Assembly (NCBI GenBank): GCA_945902075.1
Contig: CAMDMA010000007.1
Location: forward strand, 1-64,000
Direction: 5' to 3'
From: Candidatus Kuenenia stuttgartensis
GTDB taxonomy: Bacteria; Planctomycetota; Phycisphaerae; Phycisphaerales; SM1A02
DNA: 64,000 bases
In this document: piece by piece, positions 44,626 to 53,464 of the stretch
How positions within the stretch are numbered: position 1 is the first letter of the stretch
Layout of the letters: each line of letters starts with the position of its first letter
Position numbers and translations under genes: made by a program
Notes under the pieces: generated by a model
The model's database searches: none
What the model saw: the letters and a program-made list of their open reading frames with translations, nothing else
Told to the model about the DNA's origin: nothing

Positions 44626-45186
44626 TCAGGTCCCTTCCTGCAATCCGGGGAGCCTTCCACCAAGGATCTCAAGATTTCCATCCGTGCTGATACGCCACAT
44701 GTACTCAAACAAACCGCGTGGCGGCGGTCCTGACGCGCGTGACCCATCTTCGTAATACACGCCACCGTGACATGGACACATAAAGAGCCGCGATTGATCA
44801 AACCACTCGACGGGACATCCGAGATGCGCGCAATTCACGGCAAAAACCTGAAACTTGCCTGGCTCAAGACATCGGACGTAGCAAGCCGTACTCGCTGTCA
44901 GACCATCATTTGGCGCACTAACTGGATTCAGAAAAGTTTTCAACACCGTCGTTCCGGGGCGAAAATCAGCGGACTTCGCGAGCGGAATCCAACGGTTTGG
45001 ATCTCGCGCTGCAGCAGGTGCGACTGCTGCACCAATGATCGGCACGGCCACCAATGCGCCGCCGATTGTCATAAGCGTCGTTCCTGCGGCAAAAAGAAAC
45101 CCACGGCGATTCTCATTCACGCCACCAGAATCTTTGCACGGACAATCGCCGCATCCACCAGAGTTGGTCGAGTCGCTCTCGCTCAT
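44626..45186 (-). CDS. Rieske 2Fe-2S protein of the bc-type complex
   Basis: A 186-residue protein. A Cys-containing N-terminal tail (C12, C15, C17 in GGCGDCPCKD) is followed by a Tat-like RRGFLF and one membrane helix (about residues 30-58). The Rieske domain has cluster ligands C119/H121 (CAHLGC) and C137/H140 (CPCHGG), with C124 and C139 as the disulfide pair. Its end segment GPPPRGL is typical. It would transfer electrons from quinol to the c haem. It overlaps the dihaem cytochrome gene by 4 bases. Confidence 0.94.
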   Translation of the reverse strand: MSESDSTNSGGCGDCPCKDSGGVNENRRGFLFAAGTTLMTIGGALVAVPIIGAAVAPAAARDPNRWIPLAKSADFRPGTTVLKTFLNPVSAPNDGLTASTACYVRCLEPGKFQVFAVNCAHLGCPVEWFDQSRLFMCPCHGGVYYEDGSRASGPPPRGLFEYMWRISTDGNLEILGGRLPGLQEGT

Positions 45187-45965
45187 CGTGCACCATCCTT
45201 TGTTTCACTACTCGGCGGCCATTCCCCACGCAGACTCGAGAGATAGGCCACAAGATCATCCACATCTGCAGCGGATAAGGCGCTCGCATCAGATCGTCCA
45301 TCCGCGCCGCGGAAAGGTCCGCGCGCGCCTGGCATCGCTGCTGTGCTTGCGGAAAGATCGCTCCGACCAAAAAGGATGCTGGTTCGGAGATGCTGGTCAC
45401 TGACGAGCTTCAAATAGAAGCGATCCGTCACGCTTCCTGCAGTGGATCGATCATCGATAGTCGTCGCGCGCGGGTGGCAGCCTACGCAACGAGTCTCAAA
45501 CAACTCTGCGCCACGACGTGCATCGCCACTTCCGGCCACATGCTGCCACGCGATTCCGTTTGCCGGGTCAATCGCAAGAACTGCTGCCGCGCCGCTCGGC
45601 GACGTGCCGTCACCACCCCACTGCACGCGCATGGTCTGGACGAATCGCGCAAGAGTGGCTTCATCCGTATCCGAGGAAAATCCAGGCATGCGCGTACCCT
45701 GCACACCATCACGCACGATTGCAATCAAAGAATCCTCTGGTACGGCCGCGAGATACGCCGCATCGCGCATCGGCCGTGCGGGTCCCTTCGTTCCATCCGC
45801 CCCGTGACAACCTGCGCAGGAAAGCGCGTAGTAGGTTGCGAAACCCTCTGGTGTATCCACTGCTGCCGCAGCGGCACGAATCGGCGGCTTTCCCGGAAGT
45901 CTGTCGCAGGCGACTGTCACAAAACAACAGCATGCGGTGGTGATGATCGACGCACGTGAACTCAC
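45183..45965 (-). CDS. Dihaem cytochrome c lipoprotein of the bc-caa3 cluster
   Basis: A 260-residue protein with a lipobox-like TVACD near residue 20. Two cytochrome c domains follow, one with CAGCH near residue 50 and one with CVGCH near residue 160. Met residues in TRMPGFS and AAMPGAR can serve as axial ligands. It could shuttle electrons between the cytochrome b/Rieske pair and the oxidase, like QcrC of actinobacteria, although QcrC is not homologous in detail. It overlaps both neighbours by 4 bases (ATGA). Confidence 0.88.
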   Translation of the reverse strand: MSSRASIITTACCCFVTVACDRLPGKPPIRAAAAAVDTPEGFATYYALSCAGCHGADGTKGPARPMRDAAYLAAVPEDSLIAIVRDGVQGTRMPGFSSDTDEATLARFVQTMRVQWGGDGTSPSGAAAVLAIDPANGIAWQHVAGSGDARRGAELFETRCVGCHPRATTIDDRSTAGSVTDRFYLKLVSDQHLRTSILFGRSDLSASTAAMPGARGPFRGADGRSDASALSAADVDDLVAYLSSLRGEWPPSSETKDGAR

Positions 45966-46819
45966 GATGCGCCTCCATTCGAATCACCGCTTGAATCAAG
46001 ATCCAGTCGCTGCGCGATCGATTGACCGACCTGCAGTCTTACGAGGTTGAAGCGCGCAATGATCGCGCCGCATGAGAAGCCGAAAGCGAACTGACTCGCG
46101 AGGAACCATGGCCAAGAGATATATTGCTCAAGCGTCGGATTCACGACGCGAAGCGTGGCCCAAGCAATTCCAGTCCACAACACTGGCGCGATGAGCCCTC
46201 CAGCAAGTAACGGCCGACGCGGCATCATCGGGAGCGCGACAACGAAAACGAGTCCGACCAATACGCTGAGGACCGCGTGACTTACTGCAGCTGCCGCAAA
46301 CCACGCGCCATTGAATGATTTGAGTTGCTCAATCGACGCGTCGCCAACCGATGGCACGAGAATTCCTGCGAGGAGATTGATCGGCATCCAAATACTTCGT
46401 TCATCGATCAGGCCCCACGCGCACGCGACAATCGCCATGGCGACCGCGCCAACGATTCCACCAAGTACGCCGCTTCGATATGGATGAATCGCCTCCGGAA
46501 CAACTCGTCGCGTTTCGCGCACACCTGCGGTCTGCGCTGCGAATTCAGGCGGCGGCAGCGGTACCTCGCAGCCGACAACGGGTATCTCCTCGACGGCTTC
46601 GTGAGGGAACACGTCGCGAAACCAACCAATGAGGCCGATGATCGCGCAGGCGCCACCGACGACACTCACGAAAATATGCGTCACGATTCCCGCGAAGAGC
46701 AACGTGCATCCAAACGCCGTGACGATGGGCCACGGCGTCGGGCGCGGGATGGCGCGGAGATACGGCACATCGGCGGCAGAGGCCGCTTCATTCGGTTCAC
46801 GGCCTCTTGGATCGATCAC
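45962..46819 (-). CDS. Polytopic membrane protein of the caa3 cluster with oxidase subunit IV-like start
   Basis: A GTG at 46819 overlaps the subunit III stop (GTGA), giving 285 residues. The first 90 residues (WPIVTAFGCTLLFAGIVTHIF, GACAIIGLIGWFRDVFP) recall small oxidase subunit IV. A second membrane part of about five helices follows (GVLGGIVGAVAMAIVACAWG, FAAAAVSHAVLSVLVGLVFV, WFLASQFAFGFSCG). No catalytic motif was seen. Its place between subunit III and the dihaem cytochrome suggests a structural or supercomplex role, which is inference. Confidence 0.6.
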   Translation of the reverse strand: MIDPRGREPNEAASAADVPYLRAIPRPTPWPIVTAFGCTLLFAGIVTHIFVSVVGGACAIIGLIGWFRDVFPHEAVEEIPVVGCEVPLPPPEFAAQTAGVRETRRVVPEAIHPYRSGVLGGIVGAVAMAIVACAWGLIDERSIWMPINLLAGILVPSVGDASIEQLKSFNGAWFAAAAVSHAVLSVLVGLVFVVALPMMPRRPLLAGGLIAPVLWTGIAWATLRVVNPTLEQYISWPWFLASQFAFGFSCGAIIARFNLVRLQVGQSIAQRLDLDSSGDSNGGAS

Positions 46820-47427
46820 AATCCACCTCCCTGCGGAACTCTGCCGACAACATAGACCAGCAGGAATACGAAGATCCACACAACATCGACGAAGTGCCAA
46901 TACCAAGTAGCGACATCAACGCGCGCATGGTCACGGCGTGGATCAATACAGCCGAACATCGAAAGAACCAGAATTCCTACCAGCATCAGCAAGCCAACAA
47001 TGACGTGAAATGCATGGAAGCCTACCAGTGAGTAGTAGGTGGTACCGAACGCATTCGATTGGATCGTGAGACCCTTCGCTGTGACCAAGCCACTCCACTC
47101 GATCGCCGTGCCTGCGAGGAACTCGAACCCGAGCAAAACTGTGACAAGAAGCCAGACTCGGAAGAGGCCAATCGCTCCTCGCGCGAGCGCTCGCACTGCG
47201 AGTACCACCGTGAAACTCGACGCGATGAGGCACGCGGAATTGAACAGCACTGGCCCACGATCAAGGCACTCAATCGGTTGCGGTCCCGAAGTACTTTTTC
47301 CGATGTAGTAGAGATATGTCACCAGAAACGCCGCAAAAAACGCGCTTTCCATGAAGATGAGCGATGCCATGCCGACCTTCGCGCGCGACATCCGTGCTAG
47401 CGCGATGGGTTCACTCGTAGTGCGCAT
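46816..47427 (-). CDS. ctaE: Cytochrome c oxidase subunit III
   Basis: The ATG at 47427 gives 203 residues, the length of short bacterial subunit III. Signatures: KVGMASLIFMESAFFAAFLV with the conserved Glu, NSACLIASSFTVVLA, TTYYSLVGFHAFHVIVGL, and WYWHFVDVVWIFVFLLVYV. It supports proton uptake and stability of subunit I. Its start overlaps the subunit I end by 17 bases. Confidence 0.92.
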   Translation of the reverse strand: MRTTSEPIALARMSRAKVGMASLIFMESAFFAAFLVTYLYYIGKSTSGPQPIECLDRGPVLFNSACLIASSFTVVLAVRALARGAIGLFRVWLLVTVLLGFEFLAGTAIEWSGLVTAKGLTIQSNAFGTTYYSLVGFHAFHVIVGLLMLVGILVLSMFGCIDPRRDHARVDVATWYWHFVDVVWIFVFLLVYVVGRVPQGGGL

Positions 47428-49084
47428 CGGGATCCTCCGGGTGCTTGCGATCCCAGAGTGGTCGCGCGCTGGTGCAGGTTGGGATGCGATCAAAGTTCCA
47501 CTCTGGCGGCGGACTCGTCGTGCTCCACTCAAGTGTCCATGCATCCCACGGATCGTCGCCTGCAACCTCGCCCTTTCGGAGACTGCGCACCACGTTCCAT
47601 AAGAAGATAAGGACGCCTGCCATCTGCACGGGCACGCCGATCGAACTGATCAGGTTCCAAATCTCGAAACCACGATCAGCCTCATAGGTGTAGATACGGC
47701 GCGGCATGCCGAGAACGCCCGAGATATGCATCGGCATAAAGGTCAGCGTGAAACCGATGAATAGCAGCCAGAAACACCACTTTCCAAGCCGCTCGTCGAG
47801 CATGCGACCCGTGGCCTTCGGAAACCAATAGAAGATCGCAGCGAAGATTCCGAACACTGTTCCACCGAAGAGTACGTAGTGGAAGTGCCCGACCACAAAG
47901 TAACTGTCGGACAACTGCCAGTCCATCGGAACAGTTGCGAGCATGATGCCCGTAAGTCCGCCGATGACAAACATCGCGACAAACCCCGTCACGAACAGCA
48001 TCGGTGTCGCGAAACGCAGACGACCACCCCACATCGTGCCGAGCCAGTTGAAGATTTTGATTCCCGTTGGCACAGAGATAAGAAACGTCGACGCGCCAAA
48101 GAATGCATCGAGTTCCGGACCCATGCCAACGACAAACATGTGATGCGCCCATACACCGAGTGCAATGAACCCAATTCCAACCGTCGCAGCGACCATTAGT
48201 GCGTAGCCGAAGATGACTTTCCGGCTGAAAACTGGCAGTATCTCGCTCACAAATCCGAAGGCTGGCAATATGAGGATGTAGACCTCCGGATGTCCGAAGA
48301 ACCAAAAGAGATGCTGCCAAAGGATGGCCGATCCCTCAGTTTCCGGGTCGAAGAAATGCGCTCCGAGCGATCGATCCAAGAGCAGCATGGTTTGCGCGGC
48401 TGTGAGGACTGGTACCGCGACCAAGACGAGTCCTGCGACGACGAGCATCATCCACGCGATCATCGGCATGCGCATGAACTTCATCCCCGGACAACGCATG
48501 CAGAAAATCGTTGCGATGAAGTTGATCGCGGTGGTCATGCTTCCAAAACCGCTGACCATGATCCCGAGGATCCAATAGTCCGTGCTATTACCGCGACTAA
48601 AGGTGCGGCTCGTCAGTGGCGCGTAGGCAAACCAACCCACATCGGGCGCGCCGGGCGCACCGTAAAGACCCTCGGATCCGATGTAGCTGAAGTAAAGCAA
48701 AGCTCCACCAAAGATGAACAGCCAAAATCCGAACGCGTTCAGGCGGGGAAATGCCATATCGCGTGCGCCGATCATCAGCGGGATCAAGAAGTTTCCAAAT
48801 CCGAGCAACACTGGCATTCCGACGAGAAAAACCATCGTCGTTCCATGCATGGTGAAGAGCTGATTGAATGTCTCGGGATCGATGATCGTGTTCTCAGCGC
48901 GCGCGAGCTGCAGGCGCATAAACGCCGCTTCAAGTCCACCAATCAGGAAGAACACAAGACCTGCGCCGATATACATCATGCCGAGCTTTTTGTGATCGAC
49001 GGACAGCGTCCAGCGCGCGACCGCCTCCCAGAAGCCACCTGGTTGAACCGGTGATCCCTGCTTGTGTCCTGTGATCGAAGTCAT
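47411..49084 (-). CDS. ctaD: Cytochrome c oxidase subunit I (caa3-type, A-family haem-copper oxidase)
   Basis: A 557-residue protein. Low-spin haem ligands are His80 (FTMHGTTMVF) and His402. The high-spin haem ligand is His400 (VVGHFHYVLFGG). CuB ligands are His265, His314 and His315. The cross-linked Tyr269 and Glu267 lie in GHPEVY, an A-family signature. The D-channel segment GFGNFLIPLMIGARDMAFPRLN is present. It reduces oxygen and pumps protons at the inner membrane. It follows the subunit II gene with a 16-base gap. Confidence 0.97.
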   Translation of the reverse strand: MTSITGHKQGSPVQPGGFWEAVARWTLSVDHKKLGMMYIGAGLVFFLIGGLEAAFMRLQLARAENTIIDPETFNQLFTMHGTTMVFLVGMPVLLGFGNFLIPLMIGARDMAFPRLNAFGFWLFIFGGALLYFSYIGSEGLYGAPGAPDVGWFAYAPLTSRTFSRGNSTDYWILGIMVSGFGSMTTAINFIATIFCMRCPGMKFMRMPMIAWMMLVVAGLVLVAVPVLTAAQTMLLLDRSLGAHFFDPETEGSAILWQHLFWFFGHPEVYILILPAFGFVSEILPVFSRKVIFGYALMVAATVGIGFIALGVWAHHMFVVGMGPELDAFFGASTFLISVPTGIKIFNWLGTMWGGRLRFATPMLFVTGFVAMFVIGGLTGIMLATVPMDWQLSDSYFVVGHFHYVLFGGTVFGIFAAIFYWFPKATGRMLDERLGKWCFWLLFIGFTLTFMPMHISGVLGMPRRIYTYEADRGFEIWNLISSIGVPVQMAGVLIFLWNVVRSLRKGEVAGDDPWDAWTLEWSTTSPPPEWNFDRIPTCTSARPLWDRKHPEDPDAHYE

Positions 49085-49100
49085 GCGATTCTTGCGGCTT

Positions 49101-50528
49101 TCACTTGAGAGTCATCAGATAGTCGGTCACTGCGTCGAGTTCGGTATCCGAGAGTTGCAAGCTCGGCATATTGCATCCAGGCTTGAGAACCTGCGGGTCG
49201 GCGATCCATTGACGAAGATTCGCTCGCGTGAGCTCGATGTAGCCCGAACCGATCGTGTCGCGGCTCGCGAGATGCGTGAGATTGGGACCAAACATCCCAC
49301 TGCTCGTTCCAGCGATTGCATGGCAGTTCAGACATGCGTACTCGGAAAAAACTTTGCGTCCAACAGTGGTCGTCGGGTCTTCGATCGCAGGCATCGCCTG
49401 GGCGTCAAGCCACGCCGCGAAATCCGCGGGAGCGTCGGCATAGACGCGGAGAAGCATGTGTGCATGTTGTGTGCCGCAATACTCAGCGCACTGACCTAGA
49501 TAGAGACCGACCTGCTCAGCGTTGAACCACATGGTGTTCATATGACCGGGAATGAGGTCTTTTTTGCCGGCGAGACGCGGAACCCAAAAACTATGAATCA
49601 CATCCGCGGATTCAAGCCGAAGCCAAATGGGACGACCTGTCGGCACGTGCATCTCATTTGCGGTCGTCACGACAGTTCCATCTTCGGCGATATAACGAAA
49701 CTCCCACCACCACTGATGTCCGATCACGGAGACCTCGAGCGCGCCCTTCGGGGGAGCTGTCAAATCCAGGTCGCGAATTGTGCGGATGGTGACCATCGAG
49801 AGTACGAAGACGATGATCACAGGGATCACGGTCCACGCGATCTCAATCGGGACACTGCCGTAAACCTGAACTGGCTCGCGACGCGCGGCGGTTGGATTGC
49901 GTGCCGCCTCAAGCTTCGCAGCACGCGCGGCCTTCACGCCGCGCACGATCGCAACCGCGAGGAATCCCTGCACGATCACGAAGATCGCGATGCAGATTGC
50001 AAACACAAGGTAACTCAGGTCACGAATCTCCCGTGCTGGCGGAGAGTTCGGCGAGAAGATATTGGTGACGCCGGCGCCAGACACGGGCGGAACGTCCGAC
50101 GAGCAAATCTCCATCTGGCCGCCAAGTCGGGCATCAAGTTCGCCAATCGCTCGACCCGCCTCCGCAGGCGAGGCAACGGCCTCTTGCTGAGCAACTTCGT
50201 GCTCAACGGGCATGTATGCGGAAACTTCGTGCGCAAAGCTCAACGCATGGCCGGTCGGTGTCGCGACGGAGAGTGTCGCTGCGACGAATACTGCCGTCCA
50301 GATTGGTAGGGTCGATCGATCGCGCACGGAGAAGATCTCAGATGAAAGCCCCGATCCCGAGCGATGCTCGAACAGGGCGCGCAGTGTACCGATCTCCGTT
50401 GTGACTCCCGGCGGAATTCGACTTTGCGCAGTGTCGACGCTGAGTTTCTGGCGAACACCGACCGCGTTGTCCGCTGCCCGGGGCACGCGTGATCGGAGAC
50501 GCTTGTGATTCGGTTTGTCAGCGGACAT
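49101..50528 (-). CDS. ctaC: Cytochrome c oxidase subunit II with C-terminal cytochrome c domain (caa3)
   Basis: About 475 residues from the ATG at 50528; the exact start is uncertain and a GTG at 50327 directly before a signal-like segment is an alternative. A signal-like segment (LPIWTAVFVAATLSVA), two membrane helices and the CuA domain follow. The CuA loop CAEYCGTQHAHM holds both Cys, His and Met ligands, preceded by GHQWWWEFRY. A fused cytochrome c domain has CLNCHA and a Met in CNMPSLQ. The fused haem marks a caa3 oxidase that accepts electrons on its own c domain. It is the first gene of the operon. Confidence 0.93.
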   Translation of the reverse strand: MSADKPNHKRLRSRVPRAADNAVGVRQKLSVDTAQSRIPPGVTTEIGTLRALFEHRSGSGLSSEIFSVRDRSTLPIWTAVFVAATLSVATPTGHALSFAHEVSAYMPVEHEVAQQEAVASPAEAGRAIGELDARLGGQMEICSSDVPPVSGAGVTNIFSPNSPPAREIRDLSYLVFAICIAIFVIVQGFLAVAIVRGVKAARAAKLEAARNPTAARREPVQVYGSVPIEIAWTVIPVIIVFVLSMVTIRTIRDLDLTAPPKGALEVSVIGHQWWWEFRYIAEDGTVVTTANEMHVPTGRPIWLRLESADVIHSFWVPRLAGKKDLIPGHMNTMWFNAEQVGLYLGQCAEYCGTQHAHMLLRVYADAPADFAAWLDAQAMPAIEDPTTTVGRKVFSEYACLNCHAIAGTSSGMFGPNLTHLASRDTIGSGYIELTRANLRQWIADPQVLKPGCNMPSLQLSDTELDAVTDYLMTLK

Positions 50529-50724
50529 ATCTAGGGCGGAGCGAACGATGAATTCGTGCGGAATCCTGCCCTCGTCATCCAAATGCACACGTGCCAACGA
50601 GTTGGACTCGCTCCGCGCTCATCGATCAACCGAATTTCGGGATCGCGCGATTTGCCGTGCGCGGGTGATGCTGCTCGATCGCATGAGCTCTGCGCGCTGC
50701 GCGTTCGCCCCAACGAGATTCCTG

Positions 50725-52269
50725 ATGCATACCGCCTCGGCCACCCACCTCTTCCGACATGTTGCCTCGTATGCGTTCTTCATGAACGCTTTCCTCGTTG
50801 CCATCGTCTTGTCTAGACCGACAATCGCAAGCGCAGGCGGCGATTGTGATCAGGGTCCTGTGCCGGGTACCTATCTCAAACGCGTCGAATCTGCGCCTCA
50901 GACCATTCTCAGCGGGGGGCAGCTTACGACGATCATTTTCGAAGATATGCCAGCGCCCGCGAGTTTCGTTTGGCCCGTGTTCCGGGCCGAGGCATCGGCT
51001 GATCTTGGCCTCGCGAGCGAAAAACTGTACGCGCGTATCAACGGCGGCGATTGGAATGAACTTGCGTTCGAAAATGAGTCTGATTGCGCGCTGCCGCCAA
51101 ACTGTACGAATGACCTCGGAAACATTTTCCTGCCTGGCATGATTACGAATAGCACAGTGATCATCGAGGTCTACGCGACTTCTGCCGTGAGTGCAAAGCA
51201 ATGCCCGGATGGCTTCATCACGTTTACGCTGCAATACAACGCGTTTATGGACGATGATTGCAACAACAACCGTCGTTCCGATTTTTGCGATATCGCAGAT
51301 GGAATTTTGAACGATTGCGACGGGAACGGATGGGCGGACGATTGTCAGATCGCCCGGCTTCCTGAGTCAGACTGCAATAGCAACGGCATTCCCGATTGCT
51401 GCGATGCACGTGATGGTGCGAGTGACTGCAATCGGAATGGCGTTCTCGATGCCTGTGAAATTTCGGCGCATCCGCAGCTCGACTGCAACCGCAATGGAAG
51501 CCTTGATGCGTGCGAAATTGTCTATGGATATGCGACGGATGCAAATCGCAATGGGATCGCTGATGCCTGTGATGTTGCTGGCGGCGAACTCGCAGACTGC
51601 AATGGCAATGGAGTCGCAGATATTGTTGAGCTCGCACAAGCTGACAATGATGTCAATGGAAACTACATCCTTGACGCATGTGAATCCCGTAGCGCGGACA
51701 TTGTTGTCGACGGTGACATCGGTGCACCGGATCTTTCAACGATTCTCAATCGCTGGGCGACGGCGGATAGTGTGGCCGATCTGAATCGCGACGGAATTGT
51801 TGGTGCCGCTGACTTGTCGCTACTCCTCGCGGCGTGGGGTCCGGTTCCGATCTGTGGAGATGGAGTACACACGCCAACCGAAAACTGCTGTAATTGCCCA
51901 CAAGATGTTGGATGTGGCATCGGTTTTGATTGCTACTACGGAGCGTGCGTGGCCTGTCCCGACAACAGCTGTCCACCGAAACTCGACGATTGCACGATGA
52001 TCTACGGAAGCATCCCTGATGTGTGCTACGGCTGCTCGGATCCGAACTACGGAGGTGACAGCGTTCCTTGCTACGGCCCAGCACCGCTTGGGATGGAGTG
52101 CGCTCGGGTGCTCTTCGCGGCGCCACGCGCGCATGGATTTGCGATGCGCATTGTCGAGCCACGAAGCGGCGTCGCGCTTGCATCGCTTGGCCTTGTCATG
52201 CTGCTCGCGATTCCGCGTCGGAATTCTGCGTCGCTCTGCTTGCGAATCCTGCGGCGAGCCCAGCGATAA
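50725..52269 (+). CDS. Secreted DCNxNG-repeat calcium-binding-like protein with dockerin-like module
   Basis: The ATG at 50725 gives 514 residues with a signal peptide ending near ASAGG; an ATG at 50779 is an alternative, and the open frame reaches 50515. A beta-rich domain is followed by about eight repeats of the form DCNxNGxxDxCE (51249-51690), similar to Ca2+-binding thrombospondin type 3 repeats. A two-loop EF-hand-like module comes next (GDIGAPDLSTILNRW, DLNRDGIVGAADLSLLLAAW), then a Cys-rich segment. The C-terminus has EPRSGVALASLGLVMLLAIP followed by arginines, like a degenerate PEP-CTERM-type sorting signal. Function unknown; likely a surface protein. It overlaps the convergent gene by 74 bases. 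Confidence 0.7.
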   Translation: MHTASATHLFRHVASYAFFMNAFLVAIVLSRPTIASAGGDCDQGPVPGTYLKRVESAPQTILSGGQLTTIIFEDMPAPASFVWPVFRAEASADLGLASEKLYARINGGDWNELAFENESDCALPPNCTNDLGNIFLPGMITNSTVIIEVYATSAVSAKQCPDGFITFTLQYNAFMDDDCNNNRRSDFCDIADGILNDCDGNGWADDCQIARLPESDCNSNGIPDCCDARDGASDCNRNGVLDACEISAHPQLDCNRNGSLDACEIVYGYATDANRNGIADACDVAGGELADCNGNGVADIVELAQADNDVNGNYILDACESRSADIVVDGDIGAPDLSTILNRWATADSVADLNRDGIVGAADLSLLLAAWGPVPICGDGVHTPTENCCNCPQDVGCGIGFDCYYGACVACPDNSCPPKLDDCTMIYGSIPDVCYGCSDPNYGGDSVPCYGPAPLGMECARVLFAAPRAHGFAMRIVEPRSGVALASLGLVMLLAIPRRNSASLCLRILRRAQR

Positions 52270-53464
52270 GCCACAGGAGAAGCGCGCACCAGTCCTTCAG
52301 CAGACTGAGGTCAAACATCGACATCGTCGCGAATGCTGCGGCTGCTGATGCGAGTGCGACCGCCTCGGCTCGGTGATATTTCTCGCGAAGTGACTTTTTG
52401 AGATCACGGACAAAAGACAGCGCGACAATCGCCGCGAGGGCGAATCCAAGCATGCCTCGCTCGCAGAGAATCTCGAGTGGAAGGTTGTGCGCCCAAGGCA
52501 TTCCGCCGAGCGGGGTCTCCCATCCGCTCGGACGAGTCGTAGAGCGCGAGGCTTCGTGTATTTCAAAAAACACACATGGCCCGTTCCCAATCATCGGACG
52601 CTGAAGCCACGCTTCGTATGCGATTCTCCAAACGCGAATACGCGAATCCTCGCTGAAATGCAGCGTTTCCGAGACGCGTGCGCGTACGGATCCGAGGTCG
52701 GCAATCCATGCAGTGATTGCGATCATGGCGATGGCCGAGAGCGCAATGCCAATTCCCCACCATCGCCGACGAGTCGCAAGACCACCCGCTAGAGACGCAG
52801 CTGCTGCGAGTCCAAGGAGCATTGCGCGACTTCCGCAGAGTACCGCTGCCGCAATAGTTCCAACACCGACAACTACGCGGAACGCCTTCGCGCGCAAACC
52901 GAATCCCATTGCGATTGGCGCGGCAATCGCGAGAAACGCGACTTCATTTGGATTCGGCAGACTGCCGGAGTAGCGTGAAGCACCGGCCGGCGCGGGGATT
53001 CCGAGCAGAAAACTCCGACCAAACAGCGGTTGCCATGCGAGATCGACGACCGTGCCAAGCACGATCATGAGCGAGACGATGCCGATTACTCGGCATGATT
53101 GCGCGGACTGTGCGATCACCTGTGCTGCGGGAAAAACGAACAAGAGAATCAAGCCTGCTGAAGCGCGATTCCATGAGATCTCAGAGTACGACGACAGCGA
53201 CGTCGAGAGGACACCCGAAGCAGCAAAGAGTGCGACAGGCACCATGCCTCGAAACGCAAATCCGCCAAGACGCGCGAAAAGAACACCGATCACCAATGAT
53301 CCCGCGACGACGGCGCCAAACCATGTTGCGAGCGGTCGTCCAAACGGAAGCGCAAGAATGAGAGTCGCGACGCTCGCTCCGCAGAGAAGTGTTGCAATCC
53401 GAATCCAATACGAGCTGCGTGTCACGCGCGCGTTGACGCGATTGTCGTCGGCACATCTGTTCAC
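52196..53464 (-). CDS. O-antigen ligase/polymerase-like membrane protein
   Basis: A 422-residue protein with about ten membrane segments. The Wzy_C-type periplasmic loop contains RIRVWRIAYEAWLQRPMIGN and WAHNLPLEILCERGMLGFA, a recognisable O-antigen ligase signature. It would polymerise or attach surface polysaccharide. Its ATG overlaps the acyltransferase stop by 4 bases (ATGA), so the two are a glycan-assembly pair. Its 3' end overlaps the convergent repeat-protein gene by 74 bases. Confidence 0.85.
   Translation of the reverse strand: MNRCADDNRVNARVTRSSYWIRIATLLCGASVATLILALPFGRPLATWFGAVVAGSLVIGVLFARLGGFAFRGMVPVALFAASGVLSTSLSSYSEISWNRASAGLILLFVFPAAQVIAQSAQSCRVIGIVSLMIVLGTVVDLAWQPLFGRSFLLGIPAPAGASRYSGSLPNPNEVAFLAIAAPIAMGFGLRAKAFRVVVGVGTIAAAVLCGSRAMLLGLAAAASLAGGLATRRRWWGIGIALSAIAMIAITAWIADLGSVRARVSETLHFSEDSRIRVWRIAYEAWLQRPMIGNGPCVFFEIHEASRSTTRPSGWETPLGGMPWAHNLPLEILCERGMLGFALAAIVALSFVRDLKKSLREKYHRAEAVALASAAAAFATMSMFDLSLLKDWCALLLWLIAGLAAGFASRATQNSDAESRAA

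Noticed and set aside
48290-50309. Plus-strand frames of about 255 codons opposite oxidase subunits I and II
   Set aside because: Both are complementary to conserved oxidase sequences and their translations are charged and featureless.
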